Shown here: one piece after another, positions 1 to 4,693 of the stretch
How the letters are laid out: every line of letters starts with the position of its first letter
Position numbering within the stretch: the first letter of the stretch is position 1
From: Lachnoclostridium sp. UBA1434
GTDB taxonomy: Bacteria; Bacillota; Clostridia; Lachnospirales; Lachnospiraceae
NCBI GenBank assembly: GCA_002329645.1
Contig: DCTS01000106.1
Location: 1-9,972, forward strand
Length of the DNA: 9,972 bases
Direction: 5' to 3'
Program-made: the position numbers and the translations under genes
The notes under the pieces: model-generated
What the model was told of the DNA's origin: nothing
Seen by the model: the letters and a program-made list of their open reading frames with translations, nothing else
Database searches by the model: none

Positions 1-222
1 GGAAAAAATATATTCTTGAAAATTATATCCCTGGGAAAGCCATAACTCCAAAAAGTTCTAAAGAAGATATCCGCTGGGCCCAGGATAAACTTAATGCTGT
101 TATGCCTTCAATCTTCGGCAAAACAGCATTAAGTTTATCCTGGGCCCAGCGGATATCTTCTTTAGAACTTTTTGGAGTTATGGCTTTCCCAGGGATATAA
201 TTTTCAAGAATATATTTTTTCC
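1..222. repeat. Long near-perfect inverted repeat (fold-back) at the left edge
   Basis: Bases 1-101 are the exact reverse complement of 122-222. After one A/A mismatch (102/121), four more bases pair (103-106 TGCC with 117-120 GGCA) around a 10-base loop at 107-116. The right arm is the natural 3' part of an amidase gene. The left arm repeats it backwards and makes the protein end in a reversed-strand translation. A TGCC/GGCA microhomology at the tip is what self-primed fold-back synthesis would leave, so an amplification or assembly chimera at a contig end is the simplest reading. A real palindromic rearrangement is possible but would destroy the gene. The repeat starts at base 1, so it may extend beyond the window. 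Confidence 0.95.
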
Positions 223-850
223 CTGTAAATTCACATACGCCCTTACATATCTCCTGGGCACATTCCTTCCAGTAGTCTTTATTTGCCATAAGGTTTACAG
301 CTTCATTCTCGTTTGTCATGAATGCCAATTCACACAGGATAGCCGCCTTGGTATTCATGTTCTTGCAGTTCACCATAGCAAAAGCTTCTGCATTTACTCC
401 CCGGTTTTTCTGCTTACTTCCTCCGACCAGATGCTTAAGGACCGTTTCGGCCAGCTTTTTGGATTCTGCAGGATATTTGTTATGGATATATACACCCACA
501 CCCTCTGCAGAATTGAAAGTCTTGCCGTCGCCGTAAGCATTAAAATGAATAGAGATACTATAGTCGCACTTTGCCTGTTTTATGGCCTGCTGTCTTGCGG
601 CCAGCTCGGTATCCGGATCATCATAAGCATTATCATCATTAAATCCTGTCTGCATAGTGCTAAATCCGCACCGCTGCAGCTCCTGTATCAGCAAAAATGC
701 TACGCCTACATTAGCATAATGTTCTCGATACTGCTCTCCTTTTTTGATATCAGGCTTTCCATCCTTGTCGATATCAACTGCTACCGGCATAGGAGGCGTG
801 CGATTTCCGGGTGTACTGCTGCCATGACCGGCATCAACATTAATAAGCAT
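23..850 (-). CDS. N-acetylmuramoyl-L-alanine amidase (Amidase_3), C-terminus disrupted by the fold-back
   Basis: Zinc amidase that cuts the MurNAc-L-Ala bond of peptidoglycan. The Amidase_3 fold fills about residues 2-208. The expected metal and catalytic residues are visible: H9 in DAGHG, E43 in REHYANVG, H102 in SIHFNA and E174 in CELAFMTN. Around 230-245 (EDIRWAQDKLNAVLP) a peptidoglycan-binding helix begins, as in PG_binding_1 tails. Residues 250-275 and the stop at 23-25 come from the inverted copy and are not trustworthy, so the real gene should be longer. The ATG at 850 follows a good site, GGAAGGTGA, six bases away. There is no signal peptide. That fits phage-type endolysins or mother-cell/spore amidases, which need a holin or cell lysis, rather than a Sec-exported autolysin. 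It stands alone, after the terminator of the upstream operon. Confidence 0.85.
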   Translation of the reverse strand: MLINVDAGHGSSTPGNRTPPMPVAVDIDKDGKPDIKKGEQYREHYANVGVAFLLIQELQRCGFSTMQTGFNDDNAYDDPDTELAARQQAIKQAKCDYSISIHFNAYGDGKTFNSAEGVGVYIHNKYPAESKKLAETVLKHLVGGSKQKNRGVNAEAFAMVNCKNMNTKAAILCELAFMTNENEAVNLMANKDYWKECAQEICKGVCEFTGKKYILENYIPGKAITPKSSKEDIRWAQDKLNAVLPKIEGITALSLSWAQRISSLELFGVMAFPGI

Positions 851-928
851 AACGCATCACCTTCCAAATTAATCTTTACTTATTATGGTTTATCTCTTAA
901 TCTTCTTTTTTATATTATTAATATATAT

Positions 929-948
929 AAAAAAGAGCCTTTTGGCTC
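929..948 (-). terminator. Rho-independent terminator of the RiPP operon
   Basis: On the minus strand a GAGCC-AAAA-GGCTC hairpin (948-935) is followed at once by six T (934-929) and more AT-rich sequence. It closes the minus-strand unit made of the radical SAM gene, the broken precursor and the LRR stub. It separates that unit from the amidase gene, whose start is about 80 bases further on. The rest of 851-928 is AT-rich, with the amidase ribosome binding site but no convincing promoter. Confidence 0.8.
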
Positions 949-962
949 CTGATTTCTTTGGA

Positions 963-1115
963 TTACACCCCGTCCGGAATAATTATTACTTATACAGAAC
1001 CTTTATACTTCATTAATGCTCCACTTTCTATAACAAAATCTGACGAGGTATCTCTTTCCTCCGCCTTTACTGTATGGAAAATCTCATCGCTGTTATCACT
1101 GCAGCCCCTCTCATA
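963..1115 (-). pseudogene. Stub of a BspA-like (LRR_5) leucine-rich-repeat surface protein
   Basis: Directly after the precursor stop, the same frame reads on from a GAG AGG GGC stretch to SDEIFHTVKAEERD and then SDFVIESGALMKYKG (about 1040-999). After a TAA at 992-990 it continues VIIIPDGV to another TAA at 965-963. In BspA-like LRR_5 proteins of gut Clostridia the first repeat characteristically reads like FVIENGVLxKYxGxGGDVVIPDGV. This stretch therefore looks like the first 40-50 codons of such a gene, with the repeat array deleted up to the terminator. No in-frame ATG precedes it: GATAACAGC may derive from GATGAACAGC by loss of one base. The family assignment comes from recalled motif similarity, not a search. 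The fragment is too short to encode a working repeat protein. Confidence 0.5.
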
Positions 1116-1421
1116 TTATTCGTGATATTTATATTGGCGAAGGATATACTCCGAACATGTAGTGCAATCAGAGGGATTGTAACTTTTGCCCTCCAGATGA
1201 CAATAATCCGGGCACTGCCAAGGGGTTTCCTCGTTACAGCCGCCGGAAACATTTTCAAGCTCATCATCAGAAACCTCGCTGTTGTTTGGATGGAGCTGCG
1301 CAAACAGGGCTTTAGCTTTTTCCTCTGTCAGTCCATGCCCCGTTTCTTTTGCATAGGCGAGCAGTTCCTCTGCGCTCTAGAATTTCTTTTCCTTTGTGAT
1401 TTGTTCTTTGGTTAAAATGAT
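1116..1421 (-). pseudogene. Nif11-like double-glycine Cys-rich RiPP precursor, start codon lost and in-frame amber
   Basis: The frame begins ILTKEQITKEKKF, hits TAG at 1379-1377, then runs open for 86 codons to TAA (1118-1116). After the amber the leader reads SAEELLAYAKETGHGLTEEK, then FAQLHP, then EVSDDELENVSGGC. This is the classic Nif11-like leader with an acidic ELE(N) helix and a double-Gly cleavage site (GG at 1244-1239). The predicted core is about 40 residues with five Cys spaced C-x7-C-x3-C-x11-C-x2-C and an aromatic, charged tail. It lies 28 bases after the radical SAM maturase stop, same strand, so it is the probable substrate. An excellent site AAGGAGG (1433-1427) remains, but the start position carries ATC (1421) or ATT (1418). 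Recent decay, suppression/recoding or sequencing error are all possible. The Cys core looks undamaged. Confidence 0.75.
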
Positions 1422-1426
1422 GCTTT

Positions 1427-1433
1427 CCTCCTT
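1427..1433 (-). promoter_or_regulatory. Strong Shine-Dalgarno site of the broken precursor gene
   Basis: AAGGAGG on the minus strand is followed by AAAGC and then ATC ATT. A full-strength site at the correct distance (5 or 8 bases) from non-standard codons shows where translation used to start, or still starts, and supports this frame as a real gene rather than chance. Confidence 0.7.
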
Positions 1434-1449
1434 AGATTAATTTTCTATG

Positions 1450-2832
1450 TTAAAAAGTTTGTACTGTACATTTATAACCCTTGAAGATTTGCTTTAGCCT
1501 TTCAGGATAGCCTTTCCGAAAGAAAAGACATTTTGACGGATCAACTCCGAGCTTATCTCCTGTCAGTGCAAGGGCAATCGCGCGACATCCGCCGCAGCAA
1601 TAAGGAAACCACTCACATGAAGCACATTCGGGATTCTGCTCCTTCAGAGTTTTCACGGTAGTGCATACCTCTGATAAATATTTGCTTTCACTTAACAGCT
1701 TTTGCAGACCATCCGTTTTTACATTGCCGAGGATATCATTACGCTTTTCATAGTATCCGGACATTTGGTGGCAGGGAAACAGATTTCCGTTTGCGGCTAT
1801 GGCGACCATACCTCTGTTTCCTTTACAAACCGGAAATGTATCCCGGTATTCCCCTGCGCTGTATTCAATTGCACGGGGATGGTACTGCTTTTCTTTTTTA
1901 AAAACATGCAAAAACTGCCAGATGTCAATATCCATTGAACAATCGGTTTTTATGTATTTGCTGCAGAAGGCGAGCATAGAATCAAAATATTCCTCAATCG
2001 ACAGGCAACTGTCTCCGGCATTTTCAAGCCATCGGGGGGCCTCTGTTGTGCGGATGATTCGCATTTCACGGACTCCTAAGCTGTCCAGAAGCAGCGCAGT
2101 CGGAAAAATGGAATCAAGATTCAGCCGATGCACATTTGTCTGTGCTTTTACGTCAAAGCCGTTCTCAACACACAGTTTTATTGCTGCAAGCGCCTCTTTT
2201 TCTGCTCCAATACGGTTTCGCAGCCAGTCATGATGCCCAATTCCGTCAAATGAAATCTTCATGAGCGGATGGCACCCGATCTCTTTCAATTCATTAAGTA
2301 CCTCCTGCGTCAGAAAATAACCGTTGGTATTAAGCTCATAAACATACATTTCATGTGCATAGATGCTCTTGATAATCTCAATAAAGTGCGGGTGTATCAT
2401 CGGTTCTCCACCTGTTATGGTGAAACCATTGATGCCGCATTTTTCTGCCTCACTGATCAGTTTTTCAGCCTCATCAAGCGTAAACTCGCTCTGTAACCTT
2501 GCATTATCAGTCGCATTGAAGCAATGCAGACAGTTAAAATTGCATCTGCCGGTAATCATCCAGTTTACTGCGGGGAAATAGCGGTTATTGTAATAATGTG
2601 CTTTTTGCCAATCGGTAAGTGATTCGCTGGTTGTCGGGTGAATTAGTCCTCTGTTTATAAGCTCCTTTGACAGCTCATTTTCCGGCAGATCATGCTTTCC
2701 GTCACAAAGTATTAAAAAATAAAATTCATCCTTTGTCAGCCTTGCCGCATCGCGCAAGCCCTTTCTATAATAGGAAAACGGGACACGCTGCCACGAACGA
2801 AGGGCAATGTCACGGTTCAGTATATACCTCAT
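1450..2832 (-). CDS. Radical SAM/SPASM peptide maturase (RiPP-modifying)
   Basis: 460-residue enzyme expected to install radical-derived thioether or related crosslinks on a ribosomal peptide. Residues 1-85 (MRYILNRDIALRSW...) resemble the N-terminal region of peptide maturases and may form a PqqD-like leader-binding RRE (inferred). The radical SAM core has the cluster motif C97-x3-C101-x2-C104, GGEP at 141-144 and ISFDG at 193-197. The C-terminal SPASM domain shows all seven expected Cys: C336, C354 (after GNLFP), then C403-x2-C406-x5-C412-x3-C416, and C435, enough for two auxiliary [4Fe-4S] clusters. Length is normal and the frame is intact. The ATG at 2832 fits the usual start of relatives, but the nearest purine site (AAGGGGG, 2854-2848) is an unusually long 15 bases away. 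The precursor follows 28 bases downstream. Thioether chemistry (ranthipeptide/sactipeptide type) is inference; the family is clear. Confidence 0.9.
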   Translation of the reverse strand: MRYILNRDIALRSWQRVPFSYYRKGLRDAARLTKDEFYFLILCDGKHDLPENELSKELINRGLIHPTTSESLTDWQKAHYYNNRYFPAVNWMITGRCNFNCLHCFNATDNARLQSEFTLDEAEKLISEAEKCGINGFTITGGEPMIHPHFIEIIKSIYAHEMYVYELNTNGYFLTQEVLNELKEIGCHPLMKISFDGIGHHDWLRNRIGAEKEALAAIKLCVENGFDVKAQTNVHRLNLDSIFPTALLLDSLGVREMRIIRTTEAPRWLENAGDSCLSIEEYFDSMLAFCSKYIKTDCSMDIDIWQFLHVFKKEKQYHPRAIEYSAGEYRDTFPVCKGNRGMVAIAANGNLFPCHQMSGYYEKRNDILGNVKTDGLQKLLSESKYLSEVCTTVKTLKEQNPECASCEWFPYCCGGCRAIALALTGDKLGVDPSKCLFFRKGYPERLKQIFKGYKCTVQTF

Positions 2833-2923
2833 CCTGTTATTTTTTAACCCCCTTATATTTTATTTCTAAGATTCTTTATACGCATGAATTAAATATGTGG
2901 GCTGATTTTTTTATTATTTATGA

Positions 2924-2995
2924 TTATATGTTTTCGTCGAGTCTTTGTCGTGCAACTAATTCGGAGAAAAAGCTTCCTTTGGCCGGATCATTCAT
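2924..2995 (-). CDS. Small ORF in the leader of the radical SAM operon (23 codons), unknown
   Basis: Lies between the operon promoter and the maturase. The ATG at 2995 follows AAAGGA at 7-base spacing, and the product begins MNDPAKGSFFSELVARQ and ends RLDENI. The same frame is also open upstream of the ATG (codons reading VRPRKELY just before it) back to a TGA near the promoter, so the coding unit may once have been longer. An overlapping 14-codon ORF (3032-2988, starting MTEGCPAAK) shares an ATGA junction with it. I do not recognise a family. It has no Cys and no hydrophobic tail, so it is neither an obvious second Cys-rich precursor nor a typical hydrophobic pheromone. It may be a regulatory leader peptide, a small conserved protein, or a remnant. 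Confidence 0.3.
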   Translation of the reverse strand: MNDPAKGSFFSELVARQRLDENI

Positions 2996-3053
2996 ATATA
3001 GTTCCTTTCGCGGCCGGACAACCTTCGGTCATTGATTACTTACATATACAAGC

Positions 3054-3082
3054 ATTATACTTCCAGCCGTAAATATAGTCAA
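3054..3082 (-). promoter_or_regulatory. Near-consensus sigma-A promoter of the RiPP operon
   Basis: On the minus strand TTGACT (3082-3077), a 17-base spacer, and TATAAT (3059-3054). The start of transcription should fall near 3047, leaving a leader of about 215 bases before the radical SAM ATG. It is one of the best promoters in the window. The -35 overlaps the stop codon (3081-3079) of the upstream regulator remnant. No clear operator was found inside it. Confidence 0.75.
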
Positions 3083-3450
3083 TTTTTGCGATAAAAGAAT
3101 AAATAAAAAGGGTACAGACCCGGGACTGGTGCATAATGGAGCTGACAAAAGTGACGGATTCGGTCAACAGCCCCTTTTTGTAAAGCAAAATACTTATTGT
3201 ATATGTTTTCAAGTTCGGCTATAACTGCTTTAAATCTTTCATGTTCTCGTATCGGTGCAAAAATCTCTCTGGATACCGCTTCACCGTCGAGTATTTCCGG
3301 AAGTACCATATCTCGCGAATCACGTGCTAACGGCAACCTGTTTGCTGTTTCAGCAGCTTTTTCTTTATCACCTGTTTCTTTATAACCACGTGCCAGAACC
3401 TGAAGCGTACGAAAACGTAAATTGTCATCTGTGCAATCACTTAAAATACG
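3079..3450 (-). pseudogene. C-terminal remnant of an XRE-family regulator with TPR repeats
   Basis: The frame is open from 3450 (just after an in-frame TAA) to TGA at 3081-3079. It reads through TPR-like sequence: LARGYKETGDKEKAAETANR, then LPLARDSRDMVLPEILDGE and a helix ending in LENIYNKYF. In Clostridia this pattern (GDKEKA..ANRLP...SR.MVL..IL.GE) is typical of the C-terminal TPR part of HTH_3 transcription regulators (from memory of the family). The N-terminal HTH and most repeats are absent and no start codon is present at 3450. The first ATG in frame, at 3336, would give only 85 residues with no DNA-binding part. The last 35 or so codons look unlike the family and probably represent read-through. 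Its position just upstream of the operon, same strand, suggests it once regulated it. Function is probably lost. Confidence 0.55.
3105..3121 (-). terminator. Short possible terminator between regulator remnant and operon promoter
   Basis: On the minus strand GGGT-CTGT-ACCC is followed by TTTTT and then ATTTATTC. The four-pair GC-rich stem plus T-run would suit a weak intrinsic terminator after the former regulator gene, although the remnant frame reads through it. It could instead be the end of an old insertion element. Confidence 0.35.
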
Positions 3451-3508
3451 TTATAATTATTTTACAAGCGTTTGTAGTTATATTATAAAATACGAAGGAA
3501 TCAACATC

Positions 3509-3533
3509 AATGAACAATCATTTGTTGTTCATT
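3509..3533. repeat. Perfect 9-bp inverted repeat, possible operator
   Basis: AATGAACAA, a 7-base spacer, and TTGTTCATT. The symmetry without a following T-run suits a binding site for a dimeric repressor (TetR/MarR-like spacing) better than a terminator. It lies just upstream of the regulator remnant on the minus strand, where an autoregulatory operator might have been, and about 215 bases before the plus-strand phosphatase gene. Confidence 0.45.
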
Positions 3534-3576
3534 CAACTATTGGTTGTAGGTAAAGTGCTCGTGCCTTTAAAATATA

Positions 3577-3604
3577 GAGGTTCATAACGCAGGCTATGAA
3601 CCTT
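3577..3604. terminator. Bidirectional hairpin, terminator-like
   Basis: AGGTTCATA (3578-3586), loop ACGCAGGC, TATGAACCT (3595-3603), followed on the plus strand by TTATAATTT and flanked on the other side by TTTAAAATATAG. The stem is perfect over nine pairs with a G-T extension. No complete gene ends here on either strand, so it is an orphan that may have served a deleted neighbour. Confidence 0.5.
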
Positions 3605-3700
3605 TATAATTTGCAGATGCTCTGTTAACCTTCCCCTCCTTAATATAAATTGTAAAGTGAAATTCAATCCAACTTTCCCCTTTTATAAACGAAATTTACA

Positions 3701-3709
3701 TGATATACT
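3701..3709 (+). promoter_or_regulatory. Extended -10 promoter of the DUF89 gene
   Basis: TG-A-TATACT is an extended -10 element 39 bases before the ATG. The matching -35 region (3681-3686, TTTTAT) is weak, which extended -10 promoters tolerate. A TATATA at 3713-3718 is an alternative. The ribosome binding site GAAGGGG follows, with 8 bases to the start. Confidence 0.45.
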
Positions 3710-3748
3710 GCTTATATAGATCTTTACCATAGACGAAGGGGTACACGC

Positions 3749-4627
3749 ATGAATGCATACTGCATGAACTGCATTATATCAAGACAATTGGAAAACATTA
3801 AGGATTTTGAGGACGAAGCCCTTAAGGCCGATTACATGAAAGAAGTTATGAGAATCATTATTCAGGCTGATAACGGCACCCGTACACCTGAGCTGTTTGA
3901 GCTTATTGATGAACTATATATGAAATACTTTGGCGCTCAATATGATTATAAATCCTTAAAGGATAAATATAACACTCTGATGCTTGAGAAGGAGGACTAC
4001 ATCTGGAGCAGGATTATAAACTCAGAGGACAGTCTTAAGGAAGCATTGAAGTATTCACAGGCAGGCAATTATATAGACTTTGCTTCAGGTAATCTGGATG
4101 ATGATAAAATAGACCGGTTTATTGAGAGGGTACGCTATGAGGACGTAGACGATAATATATACCGTCAACTCATAAAGGACCTTGATAATGCCCGCCGACT
4201 TATATTTATAGCCGATAACTGCGGCGAGATTGTACTTGATAAATTATTCATAAGGTGTATAAAGGACAAATATCCATCCCTCCATATTTCCGTACTTGTT
4301 CGCGGGAAGATGGTTATAAATGATGCAACAATGTATGACGCTGATATGGTCGGCCTTACAAAGCTTGTGGATGTCATAGACAGCGGCACCGGAATTCCGG
4401 GCACAATATTAAGGAAAATAAGCCCCAGGGCCGGTGAATACATAAAAGCAGCCGATTTAATTATCTCAAAAGGGCAAGGCAACTTTGAGTCCTTAAACGG
4501 CTGCGGATTAAACATATATTATATTTTTCTGTGCAAATGTGACTGGTTCACAAGGCTTTTCGGCATGGAAAGATTCAAGGGCGTTTTTACCAATGAGCAT
4601 ATCCTGTTTTCAGAAACGAGATTATAA
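3749..4627 (+). CDS. DUF89/ARMT1-like damage-control metal phosphatase (subfamily I)
   Basis: 292-residue protein of the DUF89 (ARMT1-like) family: metal-dependent phosphatases proposed to remove damaged or excess sugar and nucleotide phosphates. The usual signatures are in order: an N-terminal CxxC (Y-C5-MN-C8), as in the prokaryotic subfamily I; IADNCGEIVLDKL at 154-166 with the metal-ligand Asp/Asn; RGKMVINDAT at 185-194 followed by ADMVGL; and KGQGNFESL at 241-249. A late CKC (262-264) may add metal ligands. Length matches the family. The start is set by GAAGGGG 8 bases upstream. It is transcribed alone from its own promoter and converges on the WG-repeat gene with only 49 bases between stops. 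The substrate cannot be told from sequence. The gene looks intact. Confidence 0.88.
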   Translation: MNAYCMNCIISRQLENIKDFEDEALKADYMKEVMRIIIQADNGTRTPELFELIDELYMKYFGAQYDYKSLKDKYNTLMLEKEDYIWSRIINSEDSLKEALKYSQAGNYIDFASGNLDDDKIDRFIERVRYEDVDDNIYRQLIKDLDNARRLIFIADNCGEIVLDKLFIRCIKDKYPSLHISVLVRGKMVINDATMYDADMVGLTKLVDVIDSGTGIPGTILRKISPRAGEYIKAADLIISKGQGNFESLNGCGLNIYYIFLCKCDWFTRLFGMERFKGVFTNEHILFSETRL

Positions 4628-4643
4628 TATGCATTCCATATTA

Positions 4644-4693
4644 AGAAGCAGAGGTTTTTTATAGTCAATGACTATATCATTCTATCTGCTTCT
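4644..4693. repeat. Nested hairpin between convergent genes
   Basis: An outer repeat AGAAGCAGA (4644-4652) pairs with TCTGCTTCT (4685-4693). Between them lies the perfect inner palindrome ATAGTCA-A-TGACTAT (4661-4675), preceded by six T. The right arm lies inside the last codons of the WG gene. It probably serves as the shared terminator region for the two genes facing each other, although neither strand shows a textbook stem plus T-run. Confidence 0.5.

Larger units (their letters stand above)
3451..3748. other. Intergenic region without an intact gene
   Basis: No coding frame I can support. It holds two perfect-stem hairpins (3509-3533 and 3577-3604), the promoter and ribosome binding site of the plus-strand DUF89 gene (3695-3748), and on the minus strand an orphan AAGGAGG (3641-3635) not followed by a start codon at the usual distance. 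That orphan site may mark the vanished 5' end of another gene in this eroded stretch. Confidence 0.5.

Noticed and set aside
1..222. Closed hairpin telomere of a linear replicon
   Set aside because: A perfect palindrome with a small loop could be one, but it falls inside an amidase reading frame and has a microhomology tip, which a chimera explains better.
431..952. 173-residue plus-strand ORF opposite the amidase
   Set aside because: Shadow of the well-supported Amidase_3 frame; no family motif or ribosome binding site.
1067..1303. 78-residue minus-strand ORF starting MRSSIQTT
   Set aside because: It lies in another frame over the RiPP precursor and has no SD site or recognisable motif. 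The overlapping frame with the leader, GG and Cys pattern is the meaningful one.
1377..1379. TAG as a pyrrolysine codon
   Set aside because: No pyl genes or PYLIS-like structure in the window, and the start codon is lost as well, so decay or error is likelier.
1074..1415. 113-residue hydrophobic plus-strand ORF resembling a membrane protein
   Set aside because: It is the antisense of the precursor region; acidic and Lys-rich codons read backwards give hydrophobic residues. No ribosome binding site was found.
3105..3180. Insertion-sequence end (GGGTACAGACCC and adjacent sequence)
   Set aside because: The palindromic end is suggestive, but no transposase, no matching second end and no target duplication are visible.
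4165..4515. 116-residue minus-strand ORF inside the DUF89 gene
   Set aside because: Antisense to conserved DUF89 motifs; no independent support.
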